From: Gordonia paraffinivorans NBRC 108238
GTDB lineage: Bacteria > Actinomycetota > Actinomycetes > Mycobacteriales > Mycobacteriaceae
DNA: 64,000 bases
Direction: 5' to 3'
NCBI RefSeq assembly: GCF_000344155.1
Contig: NZ_BAOQ01000002.1
Span: 62,001 to 126,000, forward strand
Shown here: piece after piece, positions 36,706 to 44,940 of the stretch
How the letters are laid out: each line of letters starts with the position of its first letter
Numbering within the stretch: position 1 is the stretch's first letter
The notes under the pieces: model-generated
What the model saw: only the letters and a program-made list of their open reading frames with translations
What the model was told of the DNA's origin: nothing
Database searches by the model: none
Translations under genes and position numbers: made by a program

Positions 36706-37869
36706 ATGGACTTCACACTCACCCCCGAACAGCAGCTGCTCGCCGACGGCCTCGCCAAGTTCCTCGAGGCGCGCTACGACCTGCAGACCAGCCGCGAGGC
36801 CGCGAAGGTCGGCGAGGGCTGGCAACCCGCGATCTGGAAGGCCTTCGTCGAGGACCTCGGCGTCGTCGGCGCCTGCCTGCCCGAGGAGGTCGGCGGATTC
36901 GGCGGTGGCGCAGAGGAATTGATGGTCGTCACCGAGGCCCTCGGGCACGCGCTGGTCATCGAGCCCTTCGTCGACACCGTCGTCCTCGGAGCCGGCCTGC
37001 TCGGTGCCACCGGCAACGACGCGGCACGCGCGGCCGCCACCCGGATCGCCGAGGGCGAGGCGCTCAGCGCGCTCGCCGCACTCGAGGACGGCTCGGGCGG
37101 AGTGCTCTCGCGCATCGAGACCACCGCCACCCGCGACGGCGACGTCTGGGTTCTCGACGGCGCGAAGATCGTGGTCACCACCGCGCCGCTGGCCGACTAT
37201 CTGCTCGTCACCGCCCGCACGTCCGGTGTCGCGAACGACCGCGCCGGGGTGTCGCTGTTCCTCATCGACCTCTCCGACGGCGCTCCGGCCGGCCTCGAGA
37301 TGCACCGCCTGCGCACCATCGACGACCGTCAGGCCGCCGACATCACCTTCGGCGACGTGCGCCTGCCGGCCGACGCCCTCATCGCCGAGGACGCCATCGA
37401 CATCCTCGAGAAGGCCTGGGACACCGCCACCGCCGCGGTCGTGTCCGAGGCCGTGGGCCTGATGCGCAAGGTGTTCACCGACACCGTCGAGTACTCCAAG
37501 CAGCGCGAGCAGTTCGGCGTGCCGATCGGCAGCTTCCAGGTCCTGCAGCACCGCATGGTGGACATGCACCTGCAGCTCGAGCAGTCGGTCGCCGCTCAGT
37601 ACCTGGCGATCCTCTCCCTCGACAAGTCCCCGGCCGAGCGTGCCGCCGCGGTCTCGGCTGCCAAGGCCACGATCAGCAAGGCCGCACGTTTCCTCGGCCA
37701 GAACGCCGTGCAGCTGCACGGCGGCATGGGCATGACCGAGGAACTGGCGATCGGCCACTACTTCAAGCGCCTGACCGCGATCGAGTACGAATTCGGCACC
37801 GCCGACGCACATCTCGCACGCTTTGCGAAGGCGACCGCGGAGGCCGCCACGGAGGCCGCCGGAGCCTGA
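36706..37869 (+). CDS. Acyl-CoA dehydrogenase, second subunit of pair
   Basis: 387 residues. MDFTLTPEQQLLADGLAKFL and PEEVGGFGGGAEELMVV open the N-terminal domain. Residues around KQREQFGVPIGSFQVLQHRMVDM form the C-terminal FAD-binding helix motif and NAVQLHGGMGMTEELAIGHYFKRL closes the active site. The start ATG 36706 has AGGAG upstream at good spacing. It is translated with the preceding dehydrogenase and likely forms a heteromer with it. The 3' side is marked by a long inverted repeat. Confidence 0.85.
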   Translation: MDFTLTPEQQLLADGLAKFLEARYDLQTSREAAKVGEGWQPAIWKAFVEDLGVVGACLPEEVGGFGGGAEELMVVTEALGHALVIEPFVDTVVLGAGLLGATGNDAARAAATRIAEGEALSALAALEDGSGGVLSRIETTATRDGDVWVLDGAKIVVTTAPLADYLLVTARTSGVANDRAGVSLFLIDLSDGAPAGLEMHRLRTIDDRQAADITFGDVRLPADALIAEDAIDILEKAWDTATAAVVSEAVGLMRKVFTDTVEYSKQREQFGVPIGSFQVLQHRMVDMHLQLEQSVAAQYLAILSLDKSPAERAAAVSAAKATISKAARFLGQNAVQLHGGMGMTEELAIGHYFKRLTAIEYEFGTADAHLARFAKATAEAATEAAGA

Positions 37870-37878
37870 GCCCGTCCC

Positions 37879-37924
37879 GACGCCACCGTCGGTCGTCCCG
37901 CCCGGGGTGACCGACGGTGGCGTC
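37879..37924. terminator. Inverted repeat between convergent fatty-acid genes
   Basis: Two perfect 16-bp arms (37879-37894 and 37909-37924) around a 14-nt loop. It sits just after the second dehydrogenase gene and before the convergent hydratase stop. There is no T-run, so it is termination-like by position but may need a factor. Confidence 0.6.
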
Positions 37925-38015
37925 TGGCATGTCGGTCCACGCAGATGCGGCCGCACACACGCCGCGACCGCCACCCCGGGTGCGCCCGAGGCCGCCGCTC
38001 AGGTCGTTGCGTTCC

Positions 38016-38807
38016 TCAGCTGTCGGTCCACACCGGTTCGCGCTTGGCGAGGAACGCCGAGATCCCCTCCTGCGCATCACAGGTCATCGCGTTGGCCGCC
38101 ATCGTCTCCGACATCTCCGCGTACGCCGACGCCTCGTCGAGCTCGATCTGGGTGTAGAAGGCCTGCTTGCCGATCGACACGGTCCGCGCGCTCGACCCGG
38201 CGATCTTGCGCGCCAGCTCGCGTACGGTGCTCTCGAGCTCGTCGTCGTCGACGACCCCGCTGAGCAACCCCCAGTCGAAGGCGGTCTCGGCGTCGATCGG
38301 GTCGCCGGTCAGCAGCATGTGCATCGCCCGCTTGCGACCCACGGCACGGCTCAGCGCGACCATCGGCGTCGAGCAGAACAGTCCGATCCGCACCCCCGGT
38401 GTCGAGAACGTCGCGCTGCGTCCGGCGACCGCGAGGTCGCACGTCGCGACGAGCTGGCACCCGGCGGCGAAGGCCATCCCGGCGACCTCGGCGATGACCG
38501 GCTGGCGGATCTCGTGGACCGTGCGCATCAACTCGGTGCAGGTCTCGAAGACGGCGCGCTCGTCGTCGAGGGTCCGGTCGACGAGTTCGCCCAGGTCGTG
38601 CCCCGCGGAGAACGCGGGTCCGAGCGCCCGGATCACCACGACACGCACCGCGGGATCGGCGTCGAAGCCGCGGAGGCCGGCGGTGATCGCCTGCATCGTG
38701 GTGGTGGACAGCGGATTCCGGCGGCGAGGGTTGCTCAGGGTGATGACCCCGAGCGGGGCCTGCACCTCCACGGTCACCGACTGCGTGCCTGTGGCGGTCT
38801 CGGTCAT
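38016..38807 (-). CDS. Enoyl-CoA hydratase/isomerase family protein
   Basis: 263 residues, crotonase fold: LGVITLSNPRRRNPLS, AFSAGHDLGEL (oxyanion-hole segment), AEVAGMAFAAGCQLVATCDLAVAG and the C-terminal FLAKREPVW. In standard hydratases a Glu follows the AGGG-like turn; here it is Cys-Gln (AAGCQLVATCD), so hydration is doubtful and another crotonase reaction is possible, as in ECHDC3-like proteins. ATG 38807 is followed 24 bp further downstream of the stop-side neighbour. It may be cotranscribed with the DUF1648 protein gene upstream. Confidence 0.8.
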   Translation of the reverse strand: MTETATGTQSVTVEVQAPLGVITLSNPRRRNPLSTTTMQAITAGLRGFDADPAVRVVVIRALGPAFSAGHDLGELVDRTLDDERAVFETCTELMRTVHEIRQPVIAEVAGMAFAAGCQLVATCDLAVAGRSATFSTPGVRIGLFCSTPMVALSRAVGRKRAMHMLLTGDPIDAETAFDWGLLSGVVDDDELESTVRELARKIAGSSARTVSIGKQAFYTQIELDEASAYAEMSETMAANAMTCDAQEGISAFLAKREPVWTDS

Positions 38808-38831
38808 CGATGGGTTCCTTTCTTCGGCGGG

Positions 38832-39365
38832 TCACTCCCCCGGGATCGCGTAGCGCGAGCCGACGGCGAGGTGGATGGTGTAGGCGATCACAGCCGCCAG
38901 AAAGACCAGTACCGGGACGAGCAGCGCCCAGGTGTCGGTTCGGTGGTCGCCGGCGCGGGTGAGGACGACGAGGAGCCAGGCCATCAACAGAAGGGTCGCC
39001 GCGCCGATCAGGCCCATGTCCTCCGACAGCATGCGGTTGAGCCGGTCGCGGTTCTCCGGTCGTGTCCAGTACTCCTTGCGCCGGCGGTTCGGCAGGTTCA
39101 CGGCGCTCGCCGGGATCCGGGCGAGCAGCCATCCCATGCCGCCGAAGGCGATCACGATCCCCGCCGCCGTCAGGCCGAACACCGTCAGCAGCTCCCGCTT
39201 GGAATCCCAGCGGGTGACCTCGCCGTCGGGCCCGACGTGACCGGCGACCGTCTCCGGCCCGGCCACCGCCACCGCGGCCCACACCAGAACGAACACGGCC
39301 GCCGACGGCCACAGGGCGAACCGGCGCCATCCGCCATCCTGCGGATTCGAGACGGGATGCGTCAT
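38832..39365 (-). CDS. DUF1648-type membrane protein
   Basis: 177 residues with four predicted helices. The N-terminal helix plus GHVGPDGEVTRWDSKRE corresponds to the DUF1648 segment found in SdpI-like immunity proteins; the C-terminal helices are less conserved. The polar loop PNRRRKEYWTRPENRDRL is cytosolic or external. It starts at ATG 39365 and lies 24 bp upstream of the hydratase gene. The function is unknown. Confidence 0.72.
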   Translation of the reverse strand: MTHPVSNPQDGGWRRFALWPSAAVFVLVWAAVAVAGPETVAGHVGPDGEVTRWDSKRELLTVFGLTAAGIVIAFGGMGWLLARIPASAVNLPNRRRKEYWTRPENRDRLNRMLSEDMGLIGAATLLLMAWLLVVLTRAGDHRTDTWALLVPVLVFLAAVIAYTIHLAVGSRYAIPGE

Positions 39366-39421
39366 GGATCACAACCTACCGCCCGGGAACAGCGCCGCCT
39401 CACCCCGTGTTGACGGTGTTC

Positions 39422-40507
39422 GTGACCAACACCGCTCTCTTCGAACCGATCACGCTCCGCGACGTCACCGTCCCCAACCGGGTCTGGCTGGCACCGATGT
39501 GCCAGTACAGCTGCTTCGCCGGTGACGGCATCCCCACCGACTGGCACCTCGTGCACCTCGGGGCGCGTGCGACGGGCGGCTTCGGACTGTTGCTCACCGA
39601 GGCCGTCGCCGTCGTCCCGGAGGGCCGCATCACTCCCCATGACGCCGGGCTGTGGAACGACGACCAGGCCCGCGCCTGGTCGCGCGTCGTCGACTTCGCG
39701 CATTCACAGGGCGCGGTCATCGGCACCCAGCTGGCCCATGCCGGCCGCAAGGCGTCGACCCACTCCCCGTTCGCGGACCGCTCCGGCACCATCGGGCCCG
39801 AGGACGGCGGCTGGGTCACCGTCGGGCCCTCCGAGGTGCCCTTCGAGGGGCTGGCCGCCCCGGCCGCCCTCACGACCGATCAGATCGCCGAGGTCGTCGA
39901 GGCGTTCGCGCAGGCAGCCCGCCGCGCCGACGCCGCGGGTTTCGACGTCGTGGAGATCCATGCGGCACACGGATACCTGCTGCACGAGTTCCTGTCGCCG
40001 TTCTCCAACACCCGAACCGACGAATACGGCGGCGATTTCGCCGGCCGCACCCGTCTGGTCATCGAGGTCGCCGAGGCGGTCCGTGCGGCATGGCCCGAGT
40101 CGAAGCCGCTGTTCGTCCGCTTGTCCGCCACCGAATGGCGCGACGGCGGCTGGGGCGTCGACGACACGGCCCGCTTGTCGGAGATACTCGGTGCCCGCGG
40201 TGTGGATCTGATCGACGTCTCCTCCGGCGGCAACGTGATCGCCGAGGTCCCGGTCGGCCCGGGGTACCAGGTCGACCTGGCACGCGCCGTCCACCGCGAG
40301 TCCGGGATGCCGACCGCGGCCGTCGGCCTCATCACCGAACCGGATCAGGCCGAGAAGATCGCCGGGGACGACGACGTGACCGCCGTCTTCTTCGGGAGGG
40401 TCGCGCTGCGCGAGCCGTCGTGGCCGCAGCGCGCCGCGCACGAGTTGGGCCTGAGCCGCGACGAGGCTCCGTACCCGCCGCAATACCTGCGGGGCGCCTG
40501 GCGCTGA
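39422..40507 (+). CDS. NADH:flavin oxidoreductase, old yellow enzyme (YqjM-type)
   Basis: About 361 residues. A TIM-barrel FMN enzyme reducing activated C=C bonds: APMCQYSCFAGDG (Cys in the YqjM position), QLAHAGRKAS, EIHAAHGYLLHEFLSP (His pair for substrate), NTRTDEYGGDFAGRTRL and the phosphate-binding C-terminus. The start is uncertain: GTG 39422 gives the family N-terminus (TNTALFEPITL), while GTG 39407 would add five residues. It converges on the TetR gene. It probably detoxifies electrophiles; the physiological substrate is unknown. Confidence 0.87.
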   Translation: MTNTALFEPITLRDVTVPNRVWLAPMCQYSCFAGDGIPTDWHLVHLGARATGGFGLLLTEAVAVVPEGRITPHDAGLWNDDQARAWSRVVDFAHSQGAVIGTQLAHAGRKASTHSPFADRSGTIGPEDGGWVTVGPSEVPFEGLAAPAALTTDQIAEVVEAFAQAARRADAAGFDVVEIHAAHGYLLHEFLSPFSNTRTDEYGGDFAGRTRLVIEVAEAVRAAWPESKPLFVRLSATEWRDGGWGVDDTARLSEILGARGVDLIDVSSGGNVIAEVPVGPGYQVDLARAVHRESGMPTAAVGLITEPDQAEKIAGDDDVTAVFFGRVALREPSWPQRAAHELGLSRDEAPYPPQYLRGAWR

Positions 40508-40591
40508 CCGCAGGCCCCTCGCACTCGGGTCCCGTCGATCGACCGTGACGGGGGCCGCCGGCACGCCGGTGACGCGTCCACGACCCACGAC

Positions 40592-41185
40592 TCAGTCGGC
40601 TCCCGGCCCCATCAGCGCCAGGCAGGCCGCGGTGGCGGGTTCGATGATCTCGGTGAGCGGCGATCCGGACTCGACCGCGCTCGCCGTCAGTTCGCGGACC
40701 CCGCCCCACAGGAACACCGCACGCTGCGGGCTCATCGGCTTCACCCCGGCGGCGGCGAGCGTCGGCGTCGAGGTCAGTCCGACGAACAGGTCGATCCAGT
40801 CCTGCATGGCCTCGTTCTTGACCCTCGCCGCGGCACCGCCGAGCGCGGGCAGCTCGCGGATCCACGAGAGCATCAGCCCCGGATACCGCTCGCTGGTCGC
40901 GACGTAGGCCGTCACCGCCTGGCGCACCTGCTCTTCCGGTGACGCCTCGCCGTCCACGCTCGCCGCGATCTCGGAGATCATGAACCTGTTGGTCTCGCGC
41001 AGCAGCGCGAAGAAGCAGTCCTGCTTGTCGGCGAATTCCTGATAGAAGGTACGGCGCGACATCTGTGCCACGCGCACGATGTCGGCGATCGTGGTCTCCC
41101 GGTATCCCGACTCGGTCACGCACCGCAGCATCGCGGCGAGGAGACGTCCCCTCGTCGACGACGCGTCGCTCGACCACAGTTCCAC
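40592..41185 (-). CDS. TetR-family repressor divergent from P450
   Basis: 197 residues. The N-terminal HTH is TTIADIVRVAQMSRRTFYQEFADKQDCF, seen in two adjoining blocks; the C-terminal ligand-binding domain has WIRELPALGGAAARVKNEA. GTG 41185 has TATCCT (minus strand, 41193-41198) 7 nt upstream, so it is leaderless. Two copies of a 16-bp palindrome lie between it and the divergent P450 gene. It therefore likely represses itself and the P450 until a ligand, perhaps the P450 substrate, binds. Confidence 0.85.
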   Translation of the reverse strand: MELWSSDASSTRGRLLAAMLRCVTESGYRETTIADIVRVAQMSRRTFYQEFADKQDCFFALLRETNRFMISEIAASVDGEASPEEQVRQAVTAYVATSERYPGLMLSWIRELPALGGAAARVKNEAMQDWIDLFVGLTSTPTLAAAGVKPMSPQRAVFLWGGVRELTASAVESGSPLTEIIEPATAACLALMGPGAD

Positions 41186-41216
41186 AGCAGTGAGGATATG
41201 CCCCTTGTGCTCGCGC

Positions 41217-41258
41217 GGTACGCATGAGTACCGTCGTGGTACGCACGCGTACCACGAC
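41217..41258. promoter_or_regulatory. Double TetR operator
   Basis: Two copies of GGTACGCAYGMGTACC (41217-41232 and 41238-41253) with centres 21 bp apart, two helical turns. The second is embedded in a longer perfect inverted repeat with 12-bp arms (41233-41244, 41247-41258). It lies between the TetR promoter and the P450 ribosome-binding site. Confidence 0.75.
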
Positions 41259-41276
41259 ATGGGAGGCGACGACGCG

Positions 41277-42587
41277 ATGAGTGCACCGGTCCTGGACGAC
41301 GAGACGGCCCTGCCACCCGCGACGCGCCTGCCGTCGCCGGTGCAGGGACTGGCCGCGGTGACCTCCCGCCGCCTGTTCTTCGGACGCCTCCACGACCGCT
41401 TCGGCTCGGCGTTCACCGTCGACCTGCCGGTCTTCGGACCGTCCGTGGTCATCTCCGACGCCACGCTGGCGCGCGAGCTGTTCACCGCCGGCGACAAGGT
41501 CATCAACGTCCAGCCGAACCTGGGCCGCATCCTCGGGGCCGGTTCGATCTTCTCGCTCGAGGGACGCGAGCACCGGGCGCGCCGCAAGCTGCTGACCCCG
41601 CCGCTGCACGGGAAACGGATGAAGACCTACGAGCAGATCGTGGAGGAAGAGGTCCGGGCCGAGACCTCCACCTGGCCGACGGAGACCGAGTTCGCCTCCA
41701 TGGAGCCGATGATGCGGATCACGCTCAACGTGATCCTGCGCGCCGTGTTCGGCGCCGTCGGCAAGGACCTCGACCACCTGCACCGCCTGATCCCGCCCAC
41801 CGTCGTCGCCGGCTCACGCGCGGCGACCGTCCCCGAACTCCCCCGCGTGCTGGGCAGGGTCGACCCCAACCGGCGATACGCACGCCTGCACGCCGAGTGC
41901 ATGGAGTACCTCGCCGACCTGATCACCAGGTCTCGCAACGATCCCGTGCTCGAGGAGCGCGACGACATCCTCGCACTGATGCTGCGCAGTCGCTACGACG
42001 ACGGAACCCCGATGAGCGACGCCGAGATCGCCGACGAGCTGGTGACCATGCTCGCCGCCGGGCACGAGACGACGGGGACAACCCTCGCGTGGGCGTTCGA
42101 GCGCATCCGTCGCCACCCCGACATCCTCGCCCGCCTGGTCGCCGAGGTCGACGAGGGCGGCAGCGAGTACCGGCACGCGACCATCCTGGAGACGCAGCGC
42201 AGCCGGCCGGTGATCGACTTCGCCGCGCGCCACGTGGTCGCCGAACACCTCGAGCTCGGCCCGTGGCGGATTCCGCGCGGATACAACGTCATGGTCTCGA
42301 TCGCGCTGCTCCATGACGACAGCCGCGAATTCGCCGACCCGGACCGCTTCGACCCGGGCCGGTTCCTCGGCACCACCCCGTCGCCGGCGTGGCTCCCCTT
42401 CGGCGGCGGCACCCGGCGCTGCATCGGGGCCGCGTTCGCGACGATGGAGATGGACGTGGTGCTGCGGACCGTGCTGAGCGAGTTCGAGGTGCTCCCTACC
42501 GACGCCCGCCCGGAGCGCTTCTTCTCCCGCGGGGTCGCCTACGCCCCGTCCCGCGGCGGGCGCCTCGCCGTGCGTCGGCGCGCCTAG
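41277..42587 (+). CDS. Cytochrome P450
   Basis: 436 residues. I-helix AAGHETTGTTLAW (near residue 262), K-helix ETQR, and haem loop FGGGTRRCIGAAFA with the thiolate ligand at Cys382. ATG 41277 has GGGAGG 11 nt upstream; ATG 41258 would start inside that site. The N-terminal GAGSIFSLEGREHRARRKLLTPPLHG is the C-helix region typical of CYP136/CYP138-like mycobacterial enzymes, but I do not assign a family. It is controlled by the divergent TetR. Redox partners are not encoded next to it; FdxC lies 34 kb away. Confidence 0.88.
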   Translation: MSAPVLDDETALPPATRLPSPVQGLAAVTSRRLFFGRLHDRFGSAFTVDLPVFGPSVVISDATLARELFTAGDKVINVQPNLGRILGAGSIFSLEGREHRARRKLLTPPLHGKRMKTYEQIVEEEVRAETSTWPTETEFASMEPMMRITLNVILRAVFGAVGKDLDHLHRLIPPTVVAGSRAATVPELPRVLGRVDPNRRYARLHAECMEYLADLITRSRNDPVLEERDDILALMLRSRYDDGTPMSDAEIADELVTMLAAGHETTGTTLAWAFERIRRHPDILARLVAEVDEGGSEYRHATILETQRSRPVIDFAARHVVAEHLELGPWRIPRGYNVMVSIALLHDDSREFADPDRFDPGRFLGTTPSPAWLPFGGGTRRCIGAAFATMEMDVVLRTVLSEFEVLPTDARPERFFSRGVAYAPSRGGRLAVRRRA

Positions 42588-42722
42588 CGCCTATCGCAAC
42601 CCGGAGAGCGTGATCCACCGCACTGCCTGCGTGTGACCTTGGTCATCGAACGCGCTCGAACATGCCGCGACGCCGGTTGTCCCGGAATTGCGCCATGCGC
42701 TGGGCATTCACCGCAAAGCTAA

Positions 42723-43194
<472 letters not shown>

Positions 43195-43233
43195 TCTTTC
43201 CGGCGCCCCGCGTGCCGTGAGCCAGATGCACAC

Positions 43234-43295
43234 GAGGCCGGTGAGTCCGTCGACGGACTCACCGGCCTCTGTCGTGTCCGGCCGTGTGGCCGGAC
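43234..43295. terminator. Back-to-back terminators, 36-bp perfect palindrome plus second hairpin
   Basis: 43234-43269 is a 36-bp perfect palindrome. 43276-43295 is a second hairpin (GTCCGGCC/GGCCGGAC, loop GTGT) abutting the stop of the convergent gene. Together they separate rpf from its convergent neighbour. Confidence 0.75.
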
Positions 43296-43733
43296 TCAGT
43301 CGCTCTTCTCCTCGGCACCCTTCTCCTCGGCGCCGGGATCGCCGTCGGAGGACTCGTCGAGTGCGCTGACCGCGATCCCGTAGGGCAGGAACCGGACCTT
43401 GCGCCGCGGGTCGGTGTTGTTCTTGTTGGCGCGCAGGGCGTCGAGCTCGGTCGCGAAGACCTGCTCCACGCGTGCACCGCCGTCGTCGTCGACGTAGAAG
43501 ACCGCCCACACGCCGGCACCCGCCTCGCCGGTGGTCTCCGGGCGCGGCTGGGTCCTGGTGCGGCCCCGCGCCGCGTCGTCGAAGAACATCGAGAAGGCCC
43601 CGGCGCCCGGCTGGCCCTCGAAGAGCTTGCCGAACACCTCGCGGAGTCCGTCTCCGGCCTCACGCGCGAATCGGTCGAAGTCCTCGGGGCCGAAGTTGAA
43701 GGCTCCGCCCCCGAATCCACTGTTGTCGGACAT
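43296..43733 (-). CDS. Hypothetical acidic protein
   Basis: 145 residues, soluble. A Gly/Phe-rich start (MSDNSGFGGGAFNFGPED) is followed by an amphipathic helix (RFAREAGDGLREVFGKLF), a compact domain GAGVWAVFYVDDDGGARVEQVFATELDALRANKNN in consecutive pieces, and an acidic Glu/Lys tail. The last part of the domain, RKVRFLPYGIAVSAL, resembles small conserved actinobacterial proteins, but I cannot name a family. It starts at ATG 43733 and is probably monocistronic. Confidence 0.7.
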   Translation of the reverse strand: MSDNSGFGGGAFNFGPEDFDRFAREAGDGLREVFGKLFEGQPGAGAFSMFFDDAARGRTRTQPRPETTGEAGAGVWAVFYVDDDGGARVEQVFATELDALRANKNNTDPRRKVRFLPYGIAVSALDESSDGDPGAEEKGAEEKSD

Positions 43734-43830
43734 GGCGTTCCCATCTGGCGAGCTGTGCGGCCGACCGTGCGGCCGGCGCCGCCTCCAGTCTCCTCAGATT
43801 CCGCGTGACGCGCCACCACGAGGTCGGGCG

Positions 43831-44010
43831 TCAGCCCGAAGCGCCGCTCGACTCCGACCTCTCGGCCTCCTCCAGCCGCCGATGCAGACGCTCGCGGACG
43901 TCGTCGGCGGTGTACGCCCTCCGCCGGCGCTGATCCCTCGCCACCAGCACGCCGCCGGTCGCGACGCCCACCGCACCCGCCAGACCGAACCACTTCCACA
44001 CACTCCCCAT
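43831..44010 (-). CDS. Small membrane-anchored protein, 59 residues
   Basis: 59 residues: one N-terminal helix (WKWFGLAGAVGVATGGVLVA), then a basic stretch (RDQRRRRAYTADD) and a charged helix (VRERLHRRLEEAERSES). It is membrane-anchored with a cytosolic tail by the positive-inside rule. No Shine-Dalgarno is visible, but TAAGCT on the minus strand ends 6 nt before the ATG, suggesting a leaderless transcript. It is divergent from the papain-fold gene. The function is unknown. Confidence 0.65.
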   Translation of the reverse strand: MGSVWKWFGLAGAVGVATGGVLVARDQRRRRAYTADDVRERLHRRLEEAERSESSGASG

Positions 44011-44063
44011 GCGGGCAGCTTAGGCCCGTCGGCGGCCCGGTGGCCGACGCCCGTCCCGGGCTC

Positions 44064-44069
44064 TAGTCT
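44064..44069 (+). promoter_or_regulatory. -10 element of leaderless papain-fold gene
   Basis: TAGTCT ends 6 nt before the ATG at 44076. No Shine-Dalgarno is present. Confidence 0.5.
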
Positions 44070-44075
44070 TCGGAC

Positions 44076-44819
44076 ATGCCCCGCAGCCACCGACGCCCGC
44101 CCACCGATTTCTCCGGGCGCCCGGGCGGGGTCTCTCTGACGTCCGCGCTCGACGCGACGAGAACCGGGGACATCTGGCTGTTCCGCGGACACTCCGGACC
44201 CGACCGCGCCATCCGCACCCTGACCAATGCGCCGGTGAACCACGTCGCCATGGCTGTCTGCATCGACGACCTGCCGCCCCTGCTCTGGCACGCCGAGCTC
44301 GGCGACACACTGGCCGACGTGTGGACCGGCTCGCGGCACCGCGGGGTCCAGCTGCACGACGCGCGCGAGGCCGTCGAACAGTGGATGGTGCGCTACGAGC
44401 AGGCGTGCTGGCTCCGCCAGCTCACCCCGGAGGTCACCCGTCCCCACGAGGACAGACTCCTGCAGGTGATCGCCCGGCTGGACGGCACGCCCTTCCCCAC
44501 CACCGCCCGCCTCGCCGGCCGGTGGTTCCGCGGACGCGTCCCGAACTCGGCCGACCTCGTCCGCGGAATCCCCTACCTCGAACGCAAGGTCGGCCGGCGG
44601 CGGTCCCGGCGGGATGGCGATCCCGCCGCCGAGCGGACCGGCCTGGAGACCGCCTACTGCGCCGAGGTCGTCGGTATCACCTACCGCGACATGGGGATTC
44701 TCGACACCACCAAGGATGCCAACTGGTTCGACCCGGGACGCTTCTGGAGCGGGGACCGGCTCCCGTTGCATCCGCCGTACTCGCTGGGCGAGGAGGTCGC
44801 CGTGCACCTCGATCGATGA
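44076..44819 (+). CDS. Permuted NlpC/P60-like (YiiX-type) protein
   Basis: 247 residues. The order of motifs is that of circularly permuted papain-fold enzymes. GDIWLFRGHSGPDRAIR and APVNHVAMAV (His) come first, then LLWHAELGD, and the Cys comes near the end in ETAYCAEVVGITYRDMGIL. Such proteins cleave amide or thioester bonds of peptidoglycan or lipids, or act as acyltransferases. It lacks a signal peptide. Arg-rich loops (KVGRRRSRRD) are notable. It lies 121 bp upstream of rtcB. The substrate is unknown. Confidence 0.68.
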   Translation: MPRSHRRPPTDFSGRPGGVSLTSALDATRTGDIWLFRGHSGPDRAIRTLTNAPVNHVAMAVCIDDLPPLLWHAELGDTLADVWTGSRHRGVQLHDAREAVEQWMVRYEQACWLRQLTPEVTRPHEDRLLQVIARLDGTPFPTTARLAGRWFRGRVPNSADLVRGIPYLERKVGRRRSRRDGDPAAERTGLETAYCAEVVGITYRDMGILDTTKDANWFDPGRFWSGDRLPLHPPYSLGEEVAVHLDR

Positions 44820-44940
44820 ACAGCCGAGATGCCGCTGCGCATAAAACGATTGACGCCGCCGCCGGCGGTGCGATGAACTGACCGGCCGGTGCGGGCCACG
44901 AACCGGCACCGATCAGATCCGTCATCCGAGGGGGAACACC

